In this document: positions 15,431-23,011 of the stretch, in pieces
Position numbering within the stretch: the first letter of the stretch is position 1
Layout: the number at the start of each line of letters is the position of its first letter
Notes under the pieces: model-generated
What the model was told of the DNA's origin: nothing
Seen by the model: the letters and a program-made list of their open reading frames with translations, nothing else
Database searches by the model: none
NCBI GenBank assembly: GCA_002842135.1
Contig: PHCD01000019.1
Span: 1-23,011 of the forward strand
DNA from: Betaproteobacteria bacterium HGW-Betaproteobacteria-8
Lineage (GTDB): Bacteria > Pseudomonadota > Gammaproteobacteria > Burkholderiales > Methylophilaceae
Direction: 5' to 3'
Length of the DNA: 23,011 nt
Position numbers and translations under genes: made by a program

Positions 15431-16315
15431 TTACTCTTCTTTTGGAATATGTAACGGCGGGTTAAGCATCGCAAAGCCGAGATCGGGAGCAAAATGATAG
15501 ATCAGTCCTTCGTCCGGACGGGCCAGCAGCAACTCAGGGGACTCCTGCATCTTGTCGAAATGCACCTTGCCGCCACCTTCCAGCTTTACTTCAAAGGAAG
15601 GATAGGTCGCATTGCGATCAGACTTGTACGGCTCAACCGACTTGGCGGGTGATACCTTCCAGGTGACCTCCAGCCATTCGTTCATTTCATCCTGCGCCGG
15701 CTTGGCGTTCGCCGCCGAGGCTTTCCATTTGCCGTCGGCCAGGTCAACATTGAGGCGTATTTCTTCCCATTGCTCCAGCCTGGAAAAATCAAAACCAGCG
15801 ATTTTTTCAGTCGGTTTCAGTGGTGACTTGTCTATCATTTCCACCACCTGCGTACCCGCCGATTCACTGTAAATGGTATCCACCAGGTACACCGCACCCT
15901 GGAAAGCAAGATACTGCTCGCCACTCACCGGGTTGTAAGTGCCGAACAGGAATTCTTCCTCATCCAGTTTCAGTTTGAGCTTGGGCTGATCCAGGCCAAA
16001 TTTTGCCAGATCGTCCGTGTTGAATTTTTCCGTGCTGCTTGCAGCCACGATAGAGAGAATGCGTTGCACAGACATCTGGTCAGCACGGGCTTTATAAGGC
16101 TGCGTAATATGCCAGTAGCCATCAACCTTCTCGAAGGCCACTGGCGCTTTGGCCGGGAACTCGATACTGACTTTGGAGAAATCCCCGAGTTTCAGGTTGG
16201 ATACCTCATGCGTAGCCGGACCATTCTGCTCAGGCTGCGGCCTCAGGTAAAGAAAAGTAACGATGCCTGCAATCAGCAGCAGCAGTCCAAGATTTACCAG
16301 CCAGCGCTTAATCAT
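15431..16315 (-). CDS. DUF4340 membrane-anchored protein
   Basis: A 294-residue protein with one N-terminal membrane helix (MIKRWLVNLGLLLLIAGIVT, about 5-25) and a periplasmic domain of the DUF4340 type: repeated beta-rich segments such as VDGYWHITQPYKARADQMSV (64-83) and the following FGLDQPKLKLKL and FGTYNPVSGEQYL. No catalytic motif is apparent. It overlaps the GldG-like gene by 4 bases (ATGA), so it is part of the ABC module. In many gram-negatives DUF4340 genes follow gldG-like genes. Its function is unknown; an accessory or ligand-binding role at the membrane is a fair guess. Confidence 0.9.
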   Translation of the reverse strand: MIKRWLVNLGLLLLIAGIVTFLYLRPQPEQNGPATHEVSNLKLGDFSKVSIEFPAKAPVAFEKVDGYWHITQPYKARADQMSVQRILSIVAASSTEKFNTDDLAKFGLDQPKLKLKLDEEEFLFGTYNPVSGEQYLAFQGAVYLVDTIYSESAGTQVVEMIDKSPLKPTEKIAGFDFSRLEQWEEIRLNVDLADGKWKASAANAKPAQDEMNEWLEVTWKVSPAKSVEPYKSDRNATYPSFEVKLEGGGKVHFDKMQESPELLLARPDEGLIYHFAPDLGFAMLNPPLHIPKEE

Positions 16316-17682
16316 GCTTTACGACGTTTCCACCAGATAACAACACCCGCCACCAGCAAGACGATAGGCAGCACCAAACGGAATCCGAAGAAGATCAGCA
16401 TGGTCAGGAACCTGTTCCATGGATCGCTCGGGATAACCACATTCACATCTTTCAAAGGTTTAGGCAGGATCGTGATAAGGTCGTCGTCACCGGCCAGCCA
16501 GTTGACGATGTTCACGCCGAAATCCAGATTGCCGCCGTTACCAATGAATGTATTGGCCAGGAAGTTGCCGTTGCCGACCACCACCACGCGCTGACCCTTT
16601 TTGCCGTATTCACGCTCCAGGGCTACCGCGATATTGATAGGGCCACGTATATCGGTTTTATCGTTGAAAGCGGCTTTGGCATCGGCTTCCACCTTGCCTG
16701 TCTCCAGCCAGCCATTCTGCGCCACTTCCACCAGGCGGCTGACCTTCCAGCCGAACTCGAAGGAATCTGCGGCGTCGATCATGCGAGCTTCCGGGAACAG
16801 GGTACGCAGCATGAAGTTTTTGGTAATCGCATGTTCGCCGTAGGTATTGGCAAACGCCACCTTGGGGTCTGCCCCATATTGCGATGAGGAAAGATCAATC
16901 ACCACACCCGGGGTAATCTGCAAACCAAGGTACTCGGCAATCGGCTCAAGGCCTCGCAGGTTTTCATCATCCAGCAACCATAACAGGTTGCCGCCTTTTT
17001 CGATGTAGTCCTTGATCTTGGCAACCTCGATCTCGCTGATATCCACCTGCGGACTAGCAATCACCAGCATGGCGCCATTGCTCGGCACTTCCTGCACCAG
17101 GGTCAGGTCAGGATTCGCCAGCTTGAAGCCCTTCTTTTCCAGCTGTGTACCGAACTCACCGATATCGTGATTCTTCAGGCCGATCAGGTTGCGTTCGCCA
17201 TGACCGTCAAGGTACATGACAGCGCGTTCCTTGGTTCGCGACAAACGCACCAGCAGGTTGGTCATATCCTGCTCGACGTAAGGAGGGACGAGGCGATCCT
17301 CACGCTGCTGATACTCTACAAGCACCTCGCCTTCGGCCTTGATGCCGGCTTCCTGGGCCAGCTTGGGTTCTTCGGCGGGATTGATGAACTTGATATTGAT
17401 ATCTGGCTTGGCGCGTTGGTAACGCGAGACAAAATCATTGATGGTTTTGCGGTACTGCTCGTCCTGCGAGACGAACACACGCATATTCACCGGCCCTTCC
17501 ATCTGTTTCAGGACATTGATGCTGCCTTCGGTCAGGGTGTTGCGCGTGCTCTGTGTAACGTCTTTGGAGTAATGATATTCACGTGACAAAAAGCCGACCA
17601 GGAATATCAAAACCAGAAACAGCAAAACAAAGAAGCTGTTTTGCATCATCAGCTGTAAGCGTAATTTGCGGTTAGTTTTCAT
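16312..17682 (-). CDS. GldG-like ABC transporter auxiliary protein
   Basis: A 456-residue protein with an N-terminal helix (about 12-36), a large periplasmic ABC-auxiliary domain including VMYLDGHGERNL and the IEKGGNLLWLLDDE segment, and a C-terminal helix (LIFFGFRLVLPIVLLVAGVV) before basic RRK residues. This is the domain layout of GldG from gliding bacteria, found with ABC-2 modules in many non-gliding proteobacteria. I chose the ATG at 17682, with a GGAAC stretch upstream; a TTG at 17697, immediately after the permease stop, would add five residues (MEQID) but has no ribosome site. It overlaps the DUF4340 gene by ATGA. Confidence 0.88.
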   Translation of the reverse strand: MKTNRKLRLQLMMQNSFFVLLFLVLIFLVGFLSREYHYSKDVTQSTRNTLTEGSINVLKQMEGPVNMRVFVSQDEQYRKTINDFVSRYQRAKPDINIKFINPAEEPKLAQEAGIKAEGEVLVEYQQREDRLVPPYVEQDMTNLLVRLSRTKERAVMYLDGHGERNLIGLKNHDIGEFGTQLEKKGFKLANPDLTLVQEVPSNGAMLVIASPQVDISEIEVAKIKDYIEKGGNLLWLLDDENLRGLEPIAEYLGLQITPGVVIDLSSSQYGADPKVAFANTYGEHAITKNFMLRTLFPEARMIDAADSFEFGWKVSRLVEVAQNGWLETGKVEADAKAAFNDKTDIRGPINIAVALEREYGKKGQRVVVVGNGNFLANTFIGNGGNLDFGVNIVNWLAGDDDLITILPKPLKDVNVVIPSDPWNRFLTMLIFFGFRLVLPIVLLVAGVVIWWKRRKA

Positions 17683-17697
17683 GTCAATCTGTTCCAA

Positions 17698-18444
17698 TTA
17701 GCCGCGTAGACGGTCTGCATCAAGACGACGAATCGTCAAAGTCAGGAAAGTAATAATAAACAGCAGGAAGTAGGCTAAGTCCTTGGTATCCATCAAACCG
17801 CGCGAGAACGGCTCAAAATGGCGCATCAGGGAAAGGTAAGCCATGGTGCTGGTCGGGTCGCCGGCAAGGAAGTGATCCAGGATCAGCAGGGCGAACAGGG
17901 CAACAAAAGTGATGATGCCGGCTACCACAGGCTGATGGGTCAGGCTGGAAACATAGATACCCAACGCAGAGAAACTGGCAACCAGCAGCCAGAGTCCGAG
18001 GACATTCGACAGAATGTAACCGAAATCGACTTCGGTCCACAGATTCATGGAGGAAACCATGGCCGCCATAAAGACAATGATGATACTGAGGAAGCTGACC
18101 AGACCGAGGAATTTACCGATAACGATTTCGGTGAGGGAAAGCGGCGCACTGAACAGGAAAGTCAGGGTCTGCTGACGTCTTTCTTCACTGATCAAGCGCA
18201 TGGAAAGCAGCGGCACGGCGAACAGCATGACGAATGAGGCAATTCCAAAGACGTTCTGGCCAACGAAGGCGGTAATACCGACACGCTGCTCCGGACGCAT
18301 GGCGCCGGACATGGTCTGGAAGTACTGGTCGACACCAATCAGGAAAAATGTACCGAACACAAACTGCAGCAAAGCCAGTATTACCCAGCCCATCGGGGAT
18401 GAGAACAGGCTTTTCAGCTCTTTTCTAACAATATTGAAAATCAT
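17698..18444 (-). CDS. ABC-2 type permease, GldF-like
   Basis: A 248-residue inner-membrane protein with six predicted helices, beginning MIFNIVRKELKSLFSSPMGW, the usual start of ABC-2 permeases in which a short cytoplasmic helix precedes helix 1. The segment ISEERRQQTLTFLFSAPLSLTEIVIGKF (about 90-117) is the conserved coupling region between helices 2 and 3. It pairs with the ATPase encoded 32 bp upstream and is followed directly by the GldG-like gene. The transported substrate is not known. Confidence 0.93.
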   Translation of the reverse strand: MIFNIVRKELKSLFSSPMGWVILALLQFVFGTFFLIGVDQYFQTMSGAMRPEQRVGITAFVGQNVFGIASFVMLFAVPLLSMRLISEERRQQTLTFLFSAPLSLTEIVIGKFLGLVSFLSIIIVFMAAMVSSMNLWTEVDFGYILSNVLGLWLLVASFSALGIYVSSLTHQPVVAGIITFVALFALLILDHFLAGDPTSTMAYLSLMRHFEPFSRGLMDTKDLAYFLLFIITFLTLTIRRLDADRLRG

Positions 18445-18476
18445 GGGGTAGCAACCTCTGTTAAAGCACTAGGTAA

Positions 18477-19418
18477 TCAGCTGGCCAGTTCGGCAGCTTC
18501 TTGATAGGTCAGTTGGACAAAGACATCTTCCAGGCTGGTCTGGTCGGGGTTGATCTGATGCAGACCCCAGCCATTGCTGACCGCTGCCTGCACGATAGCT
18601 TCTGCAGGGGACTGGCCTTCGCTATAACGAACACGCAGCAAACCTTCGCTGACCGGCTCCACGGCGACAACCCCCTCGATAGCCATCAACGCTTCGCTGG
18701 CCGGCGGGTTGGTCAAACCGAGCATCAGCTTGTTGCCGCGGCGCTGCTGCTTGAGCACATCGATACCGCCGCTGAACACCAGTTTGCCCAAGTGAATAAT
18801 TTGCACATGGTCACAGACCATTTCAACTTCAGGAAGAATGTGCGTGGAAAGAATGACGCTGTGCTCGCCGCCCAACTCTTTGATCAATGCGCGGATGTCA
18901 CGAATCTGGATAGGGTCCAGGCCGACGGTCGGCTCATCCAGAATCACCACCATCGGATTATGAATAATGGCTTGGGCGATACCTACACGTTGCTGATACC
19001 CCTTGGACAGGTTCTCAATCAGGCGCTTGCTCATTTCCGTCAGGCCGCAGCGCTCTTTGGCACGCTCGATCGACTTCTTCACCTGCGCACCCTTGACGCC
19101 GTGCAGACGGGCAGCAACAGCCAGGTATTCATCAACGGTGAATTCACGATAAAGGGGTGGGGTTTCCGGCAAATAACCGATCAGCGCCTTGGCGTCCTTC
19201 GGATTCTCGATCATATCGATGCCGCAGATTTTGACACTGCCGGCACTGGGCGCCAGGTTGCCGGTGATCATCTTCATGGTGGTGGATTTACCTGCACCAT
19301 TCGGGCCGAGGAAACCCAGGACTTCACCTTTGTTCAAATTAAAACTGACATCACTGACTGCTTCACGACCGCCATAGATGCGGGTTAAATGGCTTGCCTC
19401 AACAGTTACTGTGCTCAT
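18477..19418 (-). CDS. ABC transporter ATP-binding protein, GldA-like
   Basis: A 313-residue ABC ATPase: Walker A GPNGAGKS at 38-45, signature LSKGYQQR at 137-144 (the second residue pattern differs from LSGGQ, as usual in this subfamily), Walker B VVILDEP at 157-163, and switch His193 in STHILPEVE. About 95 C-terminal residues beyond the nucleotide-binding domain form an extension common to ABC-2 ATPases. It is the first gene of the operon ATPase-permease-GldG-DUF4340-mutM. A candidate promoter with a perfect TTGACA lies upstream. The similarity to gliding GldA is of family type only and does not imply motility. Confidence 0.95.
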   Translation of the reverse strand: MSTVTVEASHLTRIYGGREAVSDVSFNLNKGEVLGFLGPNGAGKSTTMKMITGNLAPSAGSVKICGIDMIENPKDAKALIGYLPETPPLYREFTVDEYLAVAARLHGVKGAQVKKSIERAKERCGLTEMSKRLIENLSKGYQQRVGIAQAIIHNPMVVILDEPTVGLDPIQIRDIRALIKELGGEHSVILSTHILPEVEMVCDHVQIIHLGKLVFSGGIDVLKQQRRGNKLMLGLTNPPASEALMAIEGVVAVEPVSEGLLRVRYSEGQSPAEAIVQAAVSNGWGLHQINPDQTSLEDVFVQLTYQEAAELAS

Positions 19419-19471
19419 ATGCTTGCTACATCCAGTTGGAATTTAATTATGGCTAATGATTTGAGGGTGCT

Positions 19472-19504
19472 AAATTAAGAAAACGCCTGACATGTGTCAA
19501 GCGT
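19472..19504 (-). promoter_or_regulatory. Candidate promoter with overlapping dyad ahead of the ABC operon
   Basis: On the minus strand a perfect -35 TTGACA (19500-19495) is followed after 17 bases by a weak -10 TAATTT (19477-19472). The -35 lies inside a dyad: ACGC (19483-19486) and GCGT (19501-19504) outside, TGACA (19488-19492) and TGTCA (19495-19499) inside, with a single mismatched pair. A repressor or other dimeric regulator bound there would cover the -35. The transcript leader would be about 50 bases. Confidence 0.45.
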
Positions 19505-19522
19505 CTGTCCTAAATCACAAGT

Positions 19523-19556
19523 AGCTAGAGCTTAAGTACCGCCTAAAGTTCTAGCT
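19523..19556. repeat. Inverted repeat in the ABC/TPR divergent spacer
   Basis: Arms AGCTAGA (19523-19529) and TCTAGCT (19550-19556) are separated by 20 bases. The position upstream of the TPR gene allows either a hairpin in a long leader or a paired operator. There is no T-run, so it is not a terminator. Confidence 0.35.
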
Positions 19557-19669
19557 GGAAAAGTTCTGCCCAAAAAGCTATAGTCAGGCTTCATTATGGA
19601 TGAACTTGTAATCGCTGTCACGGACAAACAATCAATCCCAACAATCCTGATTTAATCATCGAGTAACCA

Positions 19670-21373
19670 ATGATTCTGACCTTGCCCATACGCCACTTTT
19701 TCAGCCTGTCCGTCGTGACAGCCAGCTTGGCGTTCCTCAGTCCAACTGCACTGGCGGCGGATGCAAACGCGTCCGCCGCAGCGCCGGAAACCACACTGAG
19801 CGCAGATTTTGTATACCAATACCTGGCAGGCGAAGTAGCCGGCCAGCGCGGCGAACTGGGACTGGCCAGCAACCTGTTCCTTAACCTGGCCAAACGCAGC
19901 CGGGACGCCAGACTGGCTGAGCGGGCAGCCAAGGCTGCAATTTTCGGCAACAACCCAGCTGTCGCCATTCAGGCCGTGGCTCTCTGGATAGAACTTGACC
20001 CCAGCTCCGTTGACGCCCAGCAAACCACTGTCCAGATGCTGGTCAGCACCGGCAAACTGGCCGAAACCAAACCCTATCTTGAAAAACTGCTGACCAAGGA
20101 AGACACCCGCGCCAATGGCTTTCTTTACCTGCACAGCCTGTTTGCCAGACAAACAGACAAGCAGCAGGTGCTGACACTGGTCCAGGAACTGGCCGCCAGT
20201 TACCCTGAGTTGCCCGAGTCGCATTTCGCCATTGCGCAGGCCGCGCTGGATGCAGGGCAAATGGAACTCGCCCTGCAACAGCTGAAGGCAGCCGACAAAC
20301 TGCTTCCGGGATGGGAATTGGCTGCAATGCTGCACGGACAAGTGCTGTTCATGCAATCACCGGATCTCGCCGTCAATTATTACAAGGATTTCCTGAAAAA
20401 GTACCCGAAGGCGAACGAAACCCGTTTGTCATACGCACGCCTGCTCGTCAATCAGAAACAGTTTGATGAAGCGAAAAAGGAATTCGTCAAACTGGCTTCA
20501 GTCTCAAACGACAATCCTGAAATCCTCGTAGTCATAGGCCTGCTGTCCTTTCAATCCGGCGCTTACAAGGATGCCGAACAATACTTCCTGCAAGCACTGA
20601 AGACCGACTACGCAGACATGGATCAGGTCTACCTTTACCTGGGCCACAATGCCGAAAAGCAGAACAGGGATCAGGAAGCACTGGACTGGTATTACAAGAT
20701 CCAGCCTGGGGAACGTTATCTCGACGCCAAATTGAATATTGCCTATGTTATCAGCCGCACCCAGGGTGGCGATGCCGGCATAGAGATGCTGAAACAGATT
20801 GATGGCCTGAATGAGGCACAGCAGGCTACGGTGAACCAGGCGATTGCCAGCCTGCTGACACAAGCAAAACGCAATGACGAAGCCTATGTTGTCCTGGAAG
20901 AAACGGTCAATTCCCTGCCCAACACAGCCGATATCATTTATGACTTCGCCATGGCAGCAGAACGCCTGCTGAAGCTGGACGTCATGGAACGGGAACTGCG
21001 CAAGCTGATCAAGCTGAAACCCGATTATGCCGCCGCCTACAATGCACTCGGCTATTCGTTTGCAGACCGCAATATCAACCTGCAGGAAGCACACAGCTTG
21101 ATTGAAAAAGCACTGCTGCTCCGCCCGGAAGACCATTACATCATGGATAGCATGGGTTGGGTTCACTACCGCATGGGCAGCCTGGACAAGGCACTGGATT
21201 ACCTGCAAAAAGCCTACAGCAAACAGACCGACCCCGAGATTGCCGCCCACCTGGGTGAGGTGCTATGGCAACGTGGCATGCGCGAGCTTGCCATCAAAAC
21301 CTGGGAAGACGCACTGCAGACCCACCCTGATAATGAAGTGCTGCTGAAGACCAGCAAGCGATTCCTGCAGTAA
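19670..21373 (+). CDS. Exported tetratricopeptide-repeat protein
   Basis: A 567-residue protein with a signal peptide (residues 1-29, ending TALA|AD) and then TPR repeats over most of its length. The clearest are near the C-terminus: YNALGYSFADRNINLQEAHS (about 457-476), SMGWVHYRMGSLDKALDYLQ and AAHLGEVLWQRGMRELAIK. The protein is periplasmic or membrane-associated and probably acts as a scaffold. It lies 3 bp ahead of lolB; a TPR gene in this position is common in pseudomonads and betaproteobacteria, so a role linked to outer-membrane lipoproteins is possible but not shown. The start ATG has only a GAG-type ribosome site. Confidence 0.92.
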   Translation: MILTLPIRHFFSLSVVTASLAFLSPTALAADANASAAAPETTLSADFVYQYLAGEVAGQRGELGLASNLFLNLAKRSRDARLAERAAKAAIFGNNPAVAIQAVALWIELDPSSVDAQQTTVQMLVSTGKLAETKPYLEKLLTKEDTRANGFLYLHSLFARQTDKQQVLTLVQELAASYPELPESHFAIAQAALDAGQMELALQQLKAADKLLPGWELAAMLHGQVLFMQSPDLAVNYYKDFLKKYPKANETRLSYARLLVNQKQFDEAKKEFVKLASVSNDNPEILVVIGLLSFQSGAYKDAEQYFLQALKTDYADMDQVYLYLGHNAEKQNRDQEALDWYYKIQPGERYLDAKLNIAYVISRTQGGDAGIEMLKQIDGLNEAQQATVNQAIASLLTQAKRNDEAYVVLEETVNSLPNTADIIYDFAMAAERLLKLDVMERELRKLIKLKPDYAAAYNALGYSFADRNINLQEAHSLIEKALLLRPEDHYIMDSMGWVHYRMGSLDKALDYLQKAYSKQTDPEIAAHLGEVLWQRGMRELAIKTWEDALQTHPDNEVLLKTSKRFLQ

Positions 21374-21376
21374 TCC

Positions 21377-22036
21377 ATGTCAACGGAACCTTTTCGCTGG
21401 CTGGTCATTTGCAGCCTGCTCTTATTAAGTAGCTGCGCGGCTCTTAAGCCACCACCGGAAAGCAGCCTGCCGATTCCAGTCGGCAACCCAGCCGATCTCA
21501 ACCAGGCCCATCTCCAGGCACTGGCGCAAATCGACCAGTTTCTCTTGCATGCGCGTATCGGCGTCCAGGCTAACGGCAAAGGCTCCTCCGGCAGCACACG
21601 CTGGCGCCATGATCCAGACGGCGACGATATTGCCATGCTGTCGCCCATGGGCAGCACCGTGGCCAAAATCATCACAAATGCCGATGGCGTCACATTAACC
21701 ACCAACGAAGGCAAAGTGCTGCAAGCCAGCAACGCCGAAACACTGACAGAGCAACACCTTGGCTGGCGCCTGCCATTGGAGGGCCTGCCAGACTGGGCGC
21801 TTGGCCGCCCAACCAGGCACCTGTTCGAGGAAATGCAGTGGGACAGCATCGGCCGTATCACCAGGCTAAAACAGGATGGCTGGGAAATAGAATATCCAGA
21901 ATATATGGAAGCAGCCGGTTATCGGCTACCCAGGAGAATCAACCTGCGCAGCAAGAACCTGACCCTTAAACTCATCGTAGAACGCTGGGAAGAACTCAGC
22001 GCAGCATCACCAGCTTCAACCCAAGCCCAGAAATAG
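21377..22036 (+). CDS. lolB: Outer-membrane lipoprotein receptor LolB
   Basis: A 219-residue lipoprotein that receives lipoproteins from LolA and inserts them into the outer membrane. The signal peptide ends with the lipobox LSSC, Cys20 being the lipidated residue; Ala at +2 rather than Asp agrees with outer-membrane sorting. The body shows the LolB pattern: a first strand with FLLHARIGVQANGKGSSGS, an RW-DG segment (TRWRHDPDGD), then WRLPLEGLPDWALGRP (about 134-149), the most characteristic stretch. The gene is 3 bp behind the TPR gene and 3 bp ahead of ispE, an ancient gene order. Confidence 0.96.
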   Translation: MSTEPFRWLVICSLLLLSSCAALKPPPESSLPIPVGNPADLNQAHLQALAQIDQFLLHARIGVQANGKGSSGSTRWRHDPDGDDIAMLSPMGSTVAKIITNADGVTLTTNEGKVLQASNAETLTEQHLGWRLPLEGLPDWALGRPTRHLFEEMQWDSIGRITRLKQDGWEIEYPEYMEAAGYRLPRRINLRSKNLTLKLIVERWEELSAASPASTQAQK

Positions 22037-22039
22037 ACC

Positions 22040-22930
22040 GTGTCCGACCATTCCGAATTCCAATCCTTTGCCGCGCCTGCCAAGATCAACCTGTTCCTGC
22101 ATGTGACCGGCCGCCGCGCAGATGGCTATCATGAATTGCAGACCGTATTCCGGCTGCTGGACTTTCATGACACCCTGCGAATCAGGCCGACCGCCGACGG
22201 CCGTATCCGCCGCGTTTCCGGCAACGCTCAAGTGGCTGAAGACGACGATTTGGTAGTGAGGGCCGCAAGGCTGCTGCAACAACACACCCGATGCACCCTG
22301 GGTGCCGAGATTGGCGTTGAAAAACGCATCCCAATGGGCGGCGGCCTCGGCGGCGGCAGCTCGGATGCAGCGACGACACTGTTGGCGTTGAATCACCTTT
22401 GGCAACTTGGATTAAGCCGCGAGGAATTGCAGGCTTTAGGCATCCAGCTCGGCGCCGACGTGCCGGTTTTCATTTTTGGCAAGAATGCATGGGCCGAAGG
22501 CATAGGCGAAAAACTGCAGGCCATTGCACTGCAACCGCGGCACTACCTGGTCATCACACCGGCCGTGCATGTCTCAACCGCTGAAATTTTTACAAGTAAA
22601 GAATTGACAAGGGACACGAATCCCACGACAATAGCGGCCTTTTCCAGAGAGGCATTTTCTGGTCAGTTGTTTAACGGTTCGTTTCACAATGACTTGGAAT
22701 CTGCCGTATTCAGGCATTATCCTGCAGTAGCAGCATGCATGACATGGTTGAGCAGTTTTGCTCCGGCTCGGATGAGTGGTTCTGGTGCTTCGGTGTTCGC
22801 GGAATTCGCAACGCTTGATGAAGCCAAAGCCGCATACGATGCACTACCGGGAGAAATCGCTGGAACAAGAGTATCGGGCTTTACAGCATCAAGTTTGGAA
22901 CAACATCCTTTATACGGGATGACATTTTAA
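22040..22930 (+). CDS. ispE: 4-diphosphocytidyl-2-C-methyl-D-erythritol kinase IspE
   Basis: A 296-residue GHMP-family kinase that phosphorylates CDP-methylerythritol in the MEP isoprenoid pathway. Motif 1 [20 protein letters not shown] is at 13-32 (Lys14 in the substrate pocket), the ATP-binding glycine loop [14 protein letters not shown] at 98-111, the catalytic Asp140 in GADVPVF, and the third GHMP motif [11 protein letters not shown] near the C-terminus. The start is GTG at 22040, three bases after the lolB stop. The MEP pathway feeds the polyprenyl chain of ubiquinone, a loose functional link with the ubi genes of the window. Confidence 0.98.
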   Translation: MSDHSEFQSFAAPAKINLFLHVTGRRADGYHELQTVFRLLDFHDTLRIRPTADGRIRRVSGNAQVAEDDDLVVRAARLLQQHTRCTLGAEIGVEKRIPMGGGLGGGSSDAATTLLALNHLWQLGLSREELQALGIQLGADVPVFIFGKNAWAEGIGEKLQAIALQPRHYLVITPAVHVSTAEIFTSKELTRDTNPTTIAAFSREAFSGQLFNGSFHNDLESAVFRHYPAVAACMTWLSSFAPARMSGSGASVFAEFATLDEAKAAYDALPGEIAGTRVSGFTASSLEQHPLYGMTF

Positions 22931-22975
22931 ACGCTTGAAGTTTGTGAACGCACGAACAGAGTAATACAGATTAAT

Positions 22976-23011
22976 TGGGGAGTCGCCAAGCTGGTTAAGG
23001 CACCGGATTTT
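22976..23011 (+). tRNA. tRNA-Gln (5' half, truncated by the window end)
   Basis: The sequence opens with the acceptor strand TGGGGAG (22976-22982), then TC, D-stem GCC with loop AAGCTGGTTAA and GGC, the single A, anticodon strand CCGGA and the loop start TTTT. The TGGGG start and CCGGA-TTTT are those of bacterial tRNA-Gln; the loop reads TT then TT, so the anticodon begins UU and UUG is expected. The gene directly follows ispE, the usual betaproteobacterial position ahead of prs. Confidence 0.9.

Noticed and set aside
18501..19388. A 295-residue plus-strand open frame opposite the ABC ATPase
   Set aside because: Antisense shadow; the ATPase motifs are intact on the minus strand.
22935..22967. 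Promoter for tRNA-Gln from TTGAAG and TAATAC
   Set aside because: The spacer is 21 bases; the other pairing (TTGTGA with TACAGA) has a poor -10, so no promoter is called.

Overview
The window reads as a core chromosomal segment of a betaproteobacterium. The gene orders ftsY-ftsE-ftsX beside rpoH, ubiE-ubiJ-ubiB, and TPR gene-lolB-ispE-tRNA-Gln, the moderate GC and the gram-negative lipoprotein machinery all fit this. Methylophilaceae or a close Nitrosomonadales relative is my guess from general protein similarity, not something the sequence proves. I see no insertion sequences, integrases, phage genes or CRISPR arrays.

Layout. (1) 1-2352, minus strand: two exported M16 peptidase-like proteins, one catalytic and one degenerate; the second runs off the left edge. 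(2) 2573-5220, plus: ftsY, ftsE, ftsX. (3) 5354-5809, minus: a bacteriohemerythrin lying between ftsX and rpoH, followed by a 441-bp AT-rich intergenic region with a perfect FNR/Anr-type box and a CIRCE element. (4) 6251-7108, plus: rpoH, ending at a bidirectional terminator. (5) 7194-9483, minus: a tightly overlapping operon of a dynamin-like GTPase, ccoS and an unannotated 40-residue membrane peptide. (6) 9677-12971, plus: a DUF971 gene and the ubiquinone genes ubiE, ubiJ, ubiB. (7) 13158-14588, plus: a sodium:solute symporter behind a structured leader. (8) 14609-19418, minus: a GldA/GldF/GldG-like ABC module, a DUF4340 protein and mutM. (9) 19670-23011, plus: TPR protein, lolB, ispE and the first half of tRNA-Gln.

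How the genes fit together. Several units concern the envelope: FtsEX (division), FtsY (membrane protein targeting), LolB (lipoprotein insertion), the M16 pair and the ABC/GldG module. Others concern aerobic or microaerobic respiration: UbiE/J/B make ubiquinone, CcoS matures cbb3 oxidase, bacteriohemerythrin binds oxygen, and an FNR-type box lies next to it. rpoH carries a CIRCE operator just upstream of its ribosome binding site, which implies that the HrcA repressor controls the heat-shock sigma factor.

The most interesting candidates are the dynamin-ccoS-small membrane peptide operon, the FNR box between the bacteriohemerythrin and rpoH, the CIRCE element at rpoH, the foldable leader of the symporter, and the ABC/GldG/DUF4340 module that ends in a DNA-repair gene.
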